Below, one piece after another: positions 7,318 to 15,521 of a stretch of 30,130 nt of DNA. A model generated the notes under the pieces. The model searched no databases. It was not told the DNA's origin and saw nothing but the letters and a program-made list of their open reading frames with translations. Each line of letters opens with the position of its first letter. Within the stretch, counting starts at the first letter, position 1. The position numbers and the translations under genes are program-made. Origin of the DNA: Glaesserella sp041817755 (lineage in GTDB: Bacteria > Pseudomonadota > Gammaproteobacteria > Enterobacterales > Pasteurellaceae); assembly GCF_041817755.1 (NCBI RefSeq), contig NZ_JBGYBX010000021.1:1-30130 (forward strand). Reading direction: 5' to 3'.

Positions 7318-8556
7318 ATGAATAAAGCAATCGCCTTAGATGAAAAACCGATGTACATCGGTTATGTACTTAAGCGTTACCCTCGTTTTTCAGAAACCTT
7401 TGTGGTGAATGAAATTTTGGCGCATGAACGGGCGGGAACCAAAATCGATATTTTTGCGTTAGGACCGGTAATGGAAACCCATTTCCAAGATGCCATTTCT
7501 CAAGTCAGAGCGCCAGTAAGTCGTTTAATGGATAAACAGCGGAATCCGGAAACGCTGTGGCCGTTATTTTGTGAGGGCTTTCGCCAATTACCGGATTTTG
7601 CGATGAAATTACCGGATGCGAAAGGCTCCATTCATGAAATCGGGCAAAGCATTTTGTTGGCACTAGAAATTAAAAAACGCGGAATTCAGCACCTGCATGC
7701 TCATTTTGGTACCCAAGCAACAACCGTGGCAAGACAAGCGGCAATTTTTGCCGGTATTACCTATACCTTTACGGCGCACGCAAAAGACATTTATTACCAA
7801 TATGAAGAATCGACGGAGCTGGATTTAAAAATGCGTGATGCGGAAACGACAGTGACGGTATCGGACTACAATTTGGCTTATTTGCAAGAGAAATACGGTA
7901 CAGATGCGGCGAAAGCCGTTCGCATTTATAACGGTATGGATTTGAGCAAATTTCCTTATACGCCGTTTGAATCAAGAGAAAAACACATTCTTGCCGTCGG
8001 ACGATTAGTGCCTAAAAAAGGATTTAGCGTGTTGCTGGATGCATTGGCCATTCTGAAAAAACGTAATGTATCGATGCGTTGTACGCTTGTCGGTGACGGC
8101 GGATTAAGAGAGTCTCTACAGGCACAAATCCATGCGTTAGGTATTGGTGATGTGGTAAAAATGGTCGGTCCGATGCCGCAACCCGATATTATCGATTTTG
8201 TGAAGAGTGCCAATATGATGGTTGCGCCTTGCGTAATCAGTGATGACGGAGATAGAGATGGTTTGCCGACCGTCTTGTTAGAATCTATGGCGCTCGGTAC
8301 TCCGGTTATCTCGACGCAAGTGGCCGGCATTCCGGAATTAGTGCAAGACAATATCACCGGGCTGTGCGTACCTTCGCAAGATCCTCAAGCCTTAGCCGAT
8401 GCCATGGAAAAACTGTTGAATGATGTTGAACTTTGCCAAACGTTATCAAAAACGGCTCGTGCCTTGATCGAACGAGAGTATGACGAAGATATCAATGCCG
8501 CATCATTACGCTCTATTTTTGCGACGGCTATTGCCAAACAGAATAAAAGCAATTAA
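7318..8556 (+). CDS. Glycosyltransferase family 4 (WcaL-like)
   Basis: A 412-residue retaining GT4 glycosyltransferase with a GT-B fold. The N-terminal domain has YVLKRYPRFSETFVVNEI, the usual start of colanic-acid-type transferases related to WcaL, and HAHFGTQATT. The C-terminal domain has VGRLVPKKGFSVLLDAL and the donor-binding DRDGLPTVLLESMALGTP region (about residues 312-330). It is cytoplasmic. ATG 7318 is preferred to the in-frame TTG at 7300; the ribosome site is weak, and the 26-base gap to the previous gene suggests translation within one transcript. It probably adds one sugar to the same product as its neighbours; linkage and substrate cannot be read from the sequence. Confidence 0.87.
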   Translation: MNKAIALDEKPMYIGYVLKRYPRFSETFVVNEILAHERAGTKIDIFALGPVMETHFQDAISQVRAPVSRLMDKQRNPETLWPLFCEGFRQLPDFAMKLPDAKGSIHEIGQSILLALEIKKRGIQHLHAHFGTQATTVARQAAIFAGITYTFTAHAKDIYYQYEESTELDLKMRDAETTVTVSDYNLAYLQEKYGTDAAKAVRIYNGMDLSKFPYTPFESREKHILAVGRLVPKKGFSVLLDALAILKKRNVSMRCTLVGDGGLRESLQAQIHALGIGDVVKMVGPMPQPDIIDFVKSANMMVAPCVISDDGDRDGLPTVLLESMALGTPVISTQVAGIPELVQDNITGLCVPSQDPQALADAMEKLLNDVELCQTLSKTARALIEREYDEDINAASLRSIFATAIAKQNKSN

Positions 8557-8601
8557 TTGCCACGGTATTTAATCGATTCATTATTTTAAAAAGGAAAAAT
8601 T

Positions 8602-9777
8602 ATGCGAGTTGCTTATGTTTGTGCTGATCCCGGTATTCCTGTATTCGGTACTAAAGGGGCGTCAGTACATGTACAAGAGGTTATTAAGGGAATGCTTCAA
8701 CGAGGTCTTGAGGTCACGTTATTCGCACAGCGTTTGGGCGGAGATGTTCCGGAAGCGCTAAAAGGGATTACGATTCATACATTGGCGGAATTACCAAACT
8801 CTTCTCAAGAGGAGCGGGCTTTAGCGGCATTGGCTGCAAACCCCAAAGTAGAAGAGATGTTGGAAAATGCCGGACCGTTTGATTTGGTGTACGAACGTTA
8901 TTCTTTATGGAGTAATGCCGGTATGTCTTTTGCGAAAAAACATCAGTGTATCGGGATATTGGAAGTGAATGCGCCGTTAATTGAAGAACAGAAAAAGCAC
9001 CGTGAATTGCCGTTGGAAGAGCAGGCTCAAGCGATTGCCGAATCTGTGTTTACTGATGCGGACGCCATGATTGCGGTTTCACCGGGCGTACAGCATTATT
9101 TGGAAACATTTGATGGCGCAAAAGGGCGAGTCCATGTTGTAGCGAACGGCGTTGCTTTAGATCGTTTTGCGCCGGCAGCCAAGTTAAATGCCGCCAGATT
9201 AAAAAATATGTCGAGCAGTTCGGAAGTGACGGTCGGCTTTTTAGGTACATTAAAACCATGGCACGGCGTATCAGTGTTAATACAAGCATGGGCGGTATTG
9301 CGTGATCGCGGTTACCGTACCCGTTTATTAATTGTCGGCGACGGCCCTGAATATACCACATTGCATGCGGATATTGAGAAATTAGGGCTTTCGGAATATG
9401 TTCGATTTACCGGCGCGGTATTACCGGAGCAAGTTCCGGAGTGGTTGGGACAAATGGATATTGCCGTGGCACCTTATCCTAATATGGAACGGTTTTATTT
9501 TTCTCCGTTAAAAATTTATGAATATATGGCAGCCGGCTTACCGATTATTGCTACGAATGTCGGACATTTGGCAACCGTTGTCGAGCACGATTATAACGGT
9601 TTACTGGTGGAAGCGGAAAACCCTGAAAAAATGGCGGATAGTATTGCATCACTGCTGGCAAATCCGAAAAAAACACAACGCTTAGCGGAAGCTGCACGTT
9701 TGACGGCGGAACAACACCATAGCTGGTTAGCGGTAGTGGATCGTATTTTAAATATTGCGAAAACCTGTAAAAAATAA
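8602..9777 (+). CDS. Glycosyltransferase family 4
   Basis: A 391-residue GT4 glycosyltransferase, distinct from its upstream neighbour. The N-terminus reads RVAYVCADPGIPVFGTKGAS followed by HVQEV, the usual acceptor-domain opening with a Gly-rich loop. The C-terminal domain carries GFLGTLKPWHGVSVLIQAW, IVGDGPEY and the donor-site FSPLKIYEYMAAGLPIIAT (about residues 300-320) with the E-x7-E-like spacing. An AAGGA ribosome site precedes the ATG. The gap to the previous gene is 45 bases. It ends just before a hairpin with a T-run that may reduce transcription of the downstream ABC gene. Third transferase of the block, so the product should have at least three sugar additions. Confidence 0.87.
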   Translation: MRVAYVCADPGIPVFGTKGASVHVQEVIKGMLQRGLEVTLFAQRLGGDVPEALKGITIHTLAELPNSSQEERALAALAANPKVEEMLENAGPFDLVYERYSLWSNAGMSFAKKHQCIGILEVNAPLIEEQKKHRELPLEEQAQAIAESVFTDADAMIAVSPGVQHYLETFDGAKGRVHVVANGVALDRFAPAAKLNAARLKNMSSSSEVTVGFLGTLKPWHGVSVLIQAWAVLRDRGYRTRLLIVGDGPEYTTLHADIEKLGLSEYVRFTGAVLPEQVPEWLGQMDIAVAPYPNMERFYFSPLKIYEYMAAGLPIIATNVGHLATVVEHDYNGLLVEAENPEKMADSIASLLANPKKTQRLAEAARLTAEQHHSWLAVVDRILNIAKTCKK

Positions 9778-9787
9778 AGATAGCAAG

Positions 9788-9820
9788 AAAACGGCTAACC
9801 GTTTGGCGAAGCCGTTTTTT
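9788..9820 (+). terminator. Hairpin with T-run inside the glycan block
   Basis: AAAACGGCT (9788-9796) pairs with AGCCGTTTT (9810-9818) and runs into a six-T tract. It has the form of an intrinsic terminator, yet lies only 18 bases before the start of the ABC transporter gene in the same direction. It is probably a partial terminator that sets the ratio between transferases and exporter. I see no clear promoter between it and the next gene. Confidence 0.7.
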
Positions 9821-9837
9821 ATAACAAGGATAGCTTT

Positions 9838-11676
9838 ATGAATAAGAATGCTTGGTGGGCAATGGCTTACCGACTGAGAGAATATATTCGCCCGGAAAGG
9901 ATGTTGATTGTCGGGGCACTGATTGCCTTACTGCTTTCAACCGCAATGCGATTACTGAAGCCTTTACCTTTAGCTTTTGTTGTCGATTACGTGTTGTTTG
10001 ATGTAAATACCGACCCTTCAGCTGCCGGCGAGGCAAAAAGCCGAGGCTTCGTAGATACGCTTTTAGCCTCCGTAGATACCCAATACATTTTATGGGGAAG
10101 TGCAGGAGCGGTAATCCTGATTGCATTAATGATGGCGGGAGCAAGCTATTTTAGTACCGTCGGATTAGCCTTGTCCGGAAGCCGTATTTTAAGTCATGTG
10201 CGTAATGACTTATTTGCTCATTTACAACGACTTTCTTTACGTTTCCATTCGCAAGCCAAAACCGGTGATCTGACGATGCGTCTGATTAATGATATTGCAA
10301 TGTTACGTGAAGCGGTTATTACCGCATTGATGCCGATGCTGGCAAACATGTTCATTCTGATAGGGATGTTCAGCGTCATGTTATATCTGAACTGGCAACT
10401 GACTCTATTAGCAATCGCGTCATTACCTATTATGTGGTGGATGACAAACCACTCGGGGAAAAGGATTCATGAAGCAAGTCGGGCGCAGCGCAAAAGGGAA
10501 GGTTCTCTAGCATCAAAAGCGGCGGAGTATATCGGTTCTATCCGTACGGTACAGTCTTTATCCTTAGAAAATGAGACGATTCGTAGCTTTTCAGGGGATA
10601 ACTTACAGAGTCGTCAGCAAGAGGTTAAATCTAAAAAGCTGGCTGCAGGATTAGAACGCCGTGTAGATGTATTGGTTTCCGTGGTAACGGCACTGGTGTT
10701 ATTACAAGGCGCAAATTCCGTGTTAGCCGGGCAAATGACACCGGGCGATTTGATCGTATTCGTTTCTTATTTGAACAATTCATTCCGACCGGTCCGTGAA
10801 TATGCCAAATATACGGGGCGATTGTCCAAAGCATTGGCTGCCGGAGAGCGGGTTGTGGATCTACTGGATGAACAACCTGATATTAAAGATAAACCGAATG
10901 CAACGGAATTAACGAATATTCGCGGGCAAATTCATTTCGAACATGTCAGCTTCGGTTATAACAAAGCGGATGATCACCCCTTACCGATTCTTCACGATAT
11001 CAATTTTAAAATTGAAGCGGGAGAAAGTGTTGCGATTGTCGGACCGTCAGGTGCAGGTAAAACAACAATCACCAGTTTGTTATTGAGACTTTATGAAGCG
11101 AAAGGCGGTGTCATTCGAATAGACGGTAATGATATCCAAGACTATACCATTGAAAGTGTTCGTAAGCAGATTGCAATGGTTCCACAAGATAACTTGCTGT
11201 TCGGACTCAGTATTCGTGAAAATATTGCATTGGGCGCAATCAATAACCTTGAGCAAGTGACCGAAGAAGAGATTATCAATGCGGCTAAGTTAGCACAGGC
11301 TCATGATTTTATCAGTGCATTACCTGAAGGCTATGACACAGTATTAAGCGAACGCGGCGGCTCTTTATCCGGTGGGCAAAGACAACGTATTGCGATTGCT
11401 CGGGCTGCAATTAATAAGAGTGCCATTCTTATCCTTGATGAACCGACAGTAGGACTCGATAAAGAAAGTGAAAGCTATGTAATCAGCGCATTGCACAACT
11501 TAATGAAGGGACGTACGACGATCATGATTACACATGATTTGGCTTTTGCGGCAAAAACCGACCGTATCATTTTTGTAGATAACGGTGTTGTAGTGGAGCA
11601 AGGTAATCACAAACAATTAGTTGAGCAAAACGGTAATTATGCAAATTGGTGGAAGATGCAAATCGGCTCACACTAA
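9838..11676 (+). CDS. MsbA-like ABC exporter (fused membrane and ATPase domains)
   Basis: A 612-residue half-transporter expected to work as a homodimer in the inner membrane. Residues 1-330 form the transmembrane domain with about six helices (visible near 22-50, 88-110, 165-185, 187-203 and 278-296). Residues 365-612 are the nucleotide-binding domain: Walker A GPSGAGKT 402-409, Q-loop Q450, signature LSGGQ 510-514, Walker B ILILDE 530-535, H-loop H566. All catalytic residues are present. There is no C39 peptidase domain, so it is not a bacteriocin exporter. Being embedded among glycosyltransferases and UDP-glucose dehydrogenase, it most likely flips a lipid-linked glycan (inference); the family also includes drug and lipid A transporters. 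Confidence 0.88.
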   Translation: MNKNAWWAMAYRLREYIRPERMLIVGALIALLLSTAMRLLKPLPLAFVVDYVLFDVNTDPSAAGEAKSRGFVDTLLASVDTQYILWGSAGAVILIALMMAGASYFSTVGLALSGSRILSHVRNDLFAHLQRLSLRFHSQAKTGDLTMRLINDIAMLREAVITALMPMLANMFILIGMFSVMLYLNWQLTLLAIASLPIMWWMTNHSGKRIHEASRAQRKREGSLASKAAEYIGSIRTVQSLSLENETIRSFSGDNLQSRQQEVKSKKLAAGLERRVDVLVSVVTALVLLQGANSVLAGQMTPGDLIVFVSYLNNSFRPVREYAKYTGRLSKALAAGERVVDLLDEQPDIKDKPNATELTNIRGQIHFEHVSFGYNKADDHPLPILHDINFKIEAGESVAIVGPSGAGKTTITSLLLRLYEAKGGVIRIDGNDIQDYTIESVRKQIAMVPQDNLLFGLSIRENIALGAINNLEQVTEEEIINAAKLAQAHDFISALPEGYDTVLSERGGSLSGGQRQRIAIARAAINKSAILILDEPTVGLDKESESYVISALHNLMKGRTTIMITHDLAFAAKTDRIIFVDNGVVVEQGNHKQLVEQNGNYANWWKMQIGSH

Positions 11677-11678
11677 CG

Positions 11679-11708
11679 AAATTGGCATTGCGGAAATTAG
11701 CATTGCGA
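11679..11708. repeat. Two tandem 15-base repeats
   Basis: AAATTGGCATTGCGG is followed directly by AAATTAGCATTGCGA, with two differences, in the gap between the ABC exporter and the kinase-like gene. Two copies only; no role can be assigned. Confidence 0.6.
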
Positions 11709-11736
11709 TTAAGGACATACCATAGAGGTACGAATT

Positions 11737-14031
11737 ATGCTTACCAAAGCAGATAAACAAATTGTTGAAAGAGACTATGCCCTTCCCGGACTAGTTGCTT
11801 TATTAGATAGCGAAGTATTGCTAACTCAGCTTCAAACTATTCCTCGACTGAAAGGGGCGCTTCAAGCGGAAATTCAATATTTACGTTATAAACCAAGTAC
11901 AAGCTGCGCCGGAACGGTAAAAATCAAATTCGAGGATGGCTCCGTTCAATATTATTTTGCCAAAGCATTAACGGTAGAACGTTTCGAACGTACCGGGCTT
12001 CATATAAAACAAGATAATGATGATATCGGTATTTATGCCCCTTTTACGCTTAACGCATTAAAGATTGTTTTTTACCATCCGGCTTATGATAAAGGCATTC
12101 CTTTGGATTGGTTGATAGATAGTGATAAACGCCGGCAGATGTTTGATAAAGTATCACTACCGAAGTTAGCGAAATCCGAACTATGTATCGACATTTTACG
12201 GTATAAGCCCGAACGTAGGCTCGTTGCTAAAATCAGTGATGAGAATAAGCAACCTATTGCGGTAATTCGTTGCATAAAACCAAGCGACTTCGGCAAGGTA
12301 TTGACCGGTGCGGTATTCGGCGTAGCACAAGGCGGTGTCAAACTTTTAGGAGTAGACGGGTCGCTTTGCACCTTAGTTACCGATTGGCAAGACGGGGAAA
12401 GTTTGTGCCCGGAGGATGGTGTGTTGCCATCAAAAGCAGATATCGAAAATGTAGCTAAGGTTATTGCCGATATACATAACACACCTTATTTACACCCGAC
12501 AAAATACGGGCATTGTGATGAAATCGAGTCATTACACGCGGTGCTACGTACATTCAAGCATATTTTACCGGATCACGCCGAATGGTTTCACCGACTCATT
12601 CAGCGAATTGAATGCGGGCTAGCTTCTCAACCTGAAATCTTTAAGCTGATTCACGGTGATTTCTCATTGGATCAAATTGTTCAAAATGAGCGGGGTGAAT
12701 TGTATGTATTAGATTGGGATCGGGCGGTAAGCGCCAATCCGTTAATGGATTTGGCGACATTTTATGCACGACTGACACTACAAGTGATTGAAGGTGTTTT
12801 ACCCGGTTGGCAAGCAGATGAAATTATTCACGCTTTCTTATATCACTATCGGCAAAAAACATCCTGTAGCTTTGACGGTCTTCGCTATTTTGTTGCGACG
12901 GCAATATTACGGTTAGGGGCGGAACCATTCCGTAAACGCTCCGTAGATTGGGAACAATATACATTGCAATTGTTACAACAAGCTGAAGATGTACTGAGCA
13001 AAACGGATGATCAATTTGTCGTTCATAGTGAAAAACAGATCGATTTATCCGCAGATCCTATCCTGTATACATTAACGAACCATACCGAAATGCAAACATT
13101 ATTGATGAATGCACTTCCGCCTTCTGAGCAAGGTATCGTAGAAACCGTTTCGTTAAAGCGTTACAAAGTGGGACGTAGAGCATTAATCGATTACGAAGTC
13201 GGCACCGATAATCAAACAAGAAAATGTATTATCGGTAAATATCGCAGTAAGGGATTGGATAAACGTTCTTATACGATTCAACAAGCGCTGTGGAGTAAAG
13301 GATTTAATGATACGGCGCATGTGAGTGTGCCGGAGCCGTTAGGAATATTGGTTGAACAACACACTTGGTTGCAACACAAAGTGAACGGTCGAAGCCTCGG
13401 TGAAATGCTGATACCGGGAAATGCACGTTTAGAATTTCTCGGCAATCAAGTTGCTAATGCATTAAATGCTTTACATAAAAGCCATGTCGCCCAAATGTTG
13501 GATCTGCCGGTCTGGACGCCGTTACATGAGTTGGACATTCTTCGTGATCGTTTAAGCCAAGCTCAGACATTATTACCTCAGTGGGCTGCTCGCATTGCGT
13601 CGGTACTTTCTCATTGTGAGCAATTAGTTAATCGGTTAACGGAAGTACCTTTCGTCTCGGTTCATCGGGATTTTTATCAAGATCAAATTCTAGAACGAAA
13701 CGGTCTGCCGGGTCAGATGGTTTTACTGGATTTGGATTTGGTTTGCCAAGGTCCGGCAGCATTGGATGCGGGAAATTATCTTGCGCATATTCAAGAGTTT
13801 GCATTACGTAACTATGCGGATATTAACGCATTAAAGGTACATGAACATGCCTTTTTACAGCGTTTTTTAACTGAGAGTGAAACCTCATGTTTGCAAGATA
13901 TTGAAATTTACTTAACGCTTTCGTTAGCCCGTCACATTTATATCAGTACCTTGTTTCAAGAACGTCTTCATACGACAGAAATATTACTTAACGTCTGTGA
14001 AGAACGGCTGAGAAAACAGTTGAATAAATGA
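11737..14031 (+). CDS. Tandem two-domain APH-like phosphotransferase
   Basis: A 764-residue protein with two aminoglycoside-phosphotransferase-like kinase domains in one chain. Domain A has the catalytic loop HGDFSLDQI (H306-D308) and metal site LDWDRA (D327, D329). Domain B has HRDFYQDQI (H643-D645) and LDLDLV (D665, D667). In both, the usual HxDxxxxN asparagine is replaced by Gln. Three N-lobe-like segments start RYKP or RYKV (near residues 50, 156 and 475), one more than the number of catalytic loops. There is no membrane helix or signal peptide. Resistance enzymes have one domain; the position between an exporter and UDP-glucose dehydrogenase suggests phosphorylation of a sugar, lipid-linked intermediate or regulator in glycan assembly. 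The substrate is unknown. Confidence 0.8.
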   Translation: MLTKADKQIVERDYALPGLVALLDSEVLLTQLQTIPRLKGALQAEIQYLRYKPSTSCAGTVKIKFEDGSVQYYFAKALTVERFERTGLHIKQDNDDIGIYAPFTLNALKIVFYHPAYDKGIPLDWLIDSDKRRQMFDKVSLPKLAKSELCIDILRYKPERRLVAKISDENKQPIAVIRCIKPSDFGKVLTGAVFGVAQGGVKLLGVDGSLCTLVTDWQDGESLCPEDGVLPSKADIENVAKVIADIHNTPYLHPTKYGHCDEIESLHAVLRTFKHILPDHAEWFHRLIQRIECGLASQPEIFKLIHGDFSLDQIVQNERGELYVLDWDRAVSANPLMDLATFYARLTLQVIEGVLPGWQADEIIHAFLYHYRQKTSCSFDGLRYFVATAILRLGAEPFRKRSVDWEQYTLQLLQQAEDVLSKTDDQFVVHSEKQIDLSADPILYTLTNHTEMQTLLMNALPPSEQGIVETVSLKRYKVGRRALIDYEVGTDNQTRKCIIGKYRSKGLDKRSYTIQQALWSKGFNDTAHVSVPEPLGILVEQHTWLQHKVNGRSLGEMLIPGNARLEFLGNQVANALNALHKSHVAQMLDLPVWTPLHELDILRDRLSQAQTLLPQWAARIASVLSHCEQLVNRLTEVPFVSVHRDFYQDQILERNGLPGQMVLLDLDLVCQGPAALDAGNYLAHIQEFALRNYADINALKVHEHAFLQRFLTESETSCLQDIEIYLTLSLARHIYISTLFQERLHTTEILLNVCEERLRKQLNK

Positions 14032-14115
14032 AGTTTAGGGTAACACCGTTCGGTATAACCTAACAATAAAAATGCAAGCACGTTCTAATAAAATAACCTA
14101 AGAAAGAGGAAAAGT

Positions 14116-15285
14116 ATGAAAATTACAGTAGTCGGTGCCGGTTATGTCGGTATTTCTAATGCCATTTTGTTGGCTCAACAGCATGAAGTGACTTTATTGG
14201 ATATCAGTCCTGAGAAAGTGGAAATGATTAACCGAAAAGTCTCTCCGCTTCAAGATACGGAAATCAGTGAATACTTGGCAACAAAAACGTTAGATTTACA
14301 TGCTACGGTTGATGCCGAGCAAGTCTACAAAGATGCGGAATTCATTATTATTGCAACGCCGACGGATTATGATCCGGAAACCAATTACTTTAATACCCGC
14401 TCGGTAGAATCCGTATTAGAAGCCGCTATTGCACGAAATCCAAAGGCATATCTAATTATTAAGTCAACGATTCCGGTCGGCTTCACCCAAAAAATGCGTG
14501 AAAAATTTAATACCGATCGTATTATTTTTTCACCGGAATTTTTACGTGAAAGCAAGGCGTTGTATGACAATTTGCATCCGTCTCGTATTGTCGTCGGTGA
14601 TTGCAATGCAGCGGCGGAAAAATTCGCTCATATGTTACGTGATTGCAGTCTGTCACCGAATGCGCCGATTATTCTGACAAACCCGACGGAAGCGGAGTCG
14701 ATCAAATTATTTGCCAATACTTATTTAGCATTGCGGGTTGCTTTCTTTAATGAACTGGACTCTTTTGCGGCAACCTTCGGTTTGGACACCCAACATATTA
14801 TTGACGGAGTTTCAACCGATCCCCGTATCGGAACGCATTATAATAATCCATCATTCGGTTATGGCGGTTATTGTTTACCGAAAGATACGAAGCAGTTATT
14901 AGCGAATTATCAAAATATTCCGCAAAATTTAATCAGTGCGATTGTAGAGTCTAACCGCACCCGAAAAGATTTTATTGCAAACGAAATACTGAAGAAAAAA
15001 CCGTCCGTTGTCGGAGTTTACCGGTTAACCATGAAATCCGGTTCGGATAATTTCCGCAGTTCCAGTATTCAAGGGGTGATGAGACGAATTAAAGAGAAAG
15101 GCGTACCTGTCATTGTGTATGAACCGGAATATAAAGGCGAAGAATTCTTCCAATCTCAAGTGATTAACGACCTAAATACCTTTAAGCAACAAGCCGACGT
15201 TATTTTGGCCAATCGAATTACCGATGATTTGGAAGATGTGTTGGATAAAGTATATACCCGTGATCTCAAAGGCAGTGACGTGTAA
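14116..15285 (+). CDS. ugd: UDP-glucose 6-dehydrogenase
   Basis: It oxidises UDP-glucose twice with NAD+ to UDP-glucuronate in the cytoplasm. The 389-residue length equals the short Ugd form of E. coli (388). Visible are the NAD-binding GxGYVG motif (residues 7-12), ATPTDYD (80-86), KSTIPVGFT (116-124), FSPEFLRESKA (138-148) and the active-site FGYGGYCLPKDTKQL with catalytic C253. AAGAGG precedes the ATG. It is the last gene of the block, 84 bases after the kinase-like gene; that gap contains a small hairpin (TTAGG/CCTAA, 14035-14063) without a T-run. UDP-glucuronate, or a sugar derived from it, is the likely donor for one of the upstream transferases. A strong terminator follows. Confidence 0.95.
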   Translation: MKITVVGAGYVGISNAILLAQQHEVTLLDISPEKVEMINRKVSPLQDTEISEYLATKTLDLHATVDAEQVYKDAEFIIIATPTDYDPETNYFNTRSVESVLEAAIARNPKAYLIIKSTIPVGFTQKMREKFNTDRIIFSPEFLRESKALYDNLHPSRIVVGDCNAAAEKFAHMLRDCSLSPNAPIILTNPTEAESIKLFANTYLALRVAFFNELDSFAATFGLDTQHIIDGVSTDPRIGTHYNNPSFGYGGYCLPKDTKQLLANYQNIPQNLISAIVESNRTRKDFIANEILKKKPSVVGVYRLTMKSGSDNFRSSSIQGVMRRIKEKGVPVIVYEPEYKGEEFFQSQVINDLNTFKQQADVILANRITDDLEDVLDKVYTRDLKGSDV

Positions 15286-15341
15286 ATAATCTTTAAGATC
15301 AACACATCTCGGCATAGCCGACAACAACACCAATAAAAATT

Positions 15342-15399
15342 GGCTTAAAGCCTTATAGTACTAGGTATGATGTACCGCACAAGGCTTTAAGCCCTTTTT
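15342..15399. terminator. Bidirectional terminator between ugd and recB
   Basis: A perfect 13-bp inverted repeat, GGCTTAAAGCCTT (15342-15354) and AAGGCTTTAAGCC (15381-15393), has a 26-base loop. It is followed by CTTTTTC on the plus strand and by AATTTTTATT on the minus strand. It closes the glycan block and can also stop recB transcripts. Confidence 0.85.
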
Positions 15400-15446
15400 C
15401 AAAATATGAACGAAAAAACTGTTCTTTTTGCATTAAATACCGATTT

Positions 15447-15456
15447 ACAAGCGGTC
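15447..15456 (+). repeat. DNA uptake signal core
   Basis: A perfect ten-base ACAAGCGGTC followed by TTTTTTGCAAATT downstream. First perfect core after the glycan block. Confidence 0.8.
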
Positions 15457-15521
15457 TGATTTGTCGAGTTTTTTGCAAATTCAACATAACACTTAATAAA
15501 TGATATTCGATTATTACACCA

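Noticed and set aside
9838..11676. The ABC transporter as exporter of the microcin
   Set aside because: It lacks an N-terminal C39 peptidase domain, lies 10 kb away and is embedded among glycosyltransferase genes.
11737..14031. Aminoglycoside resistance gene
   Set aside because: The fold is APH-like, but the tandem layout, altered loop residues and glycan context do not match known resistance enzymes.
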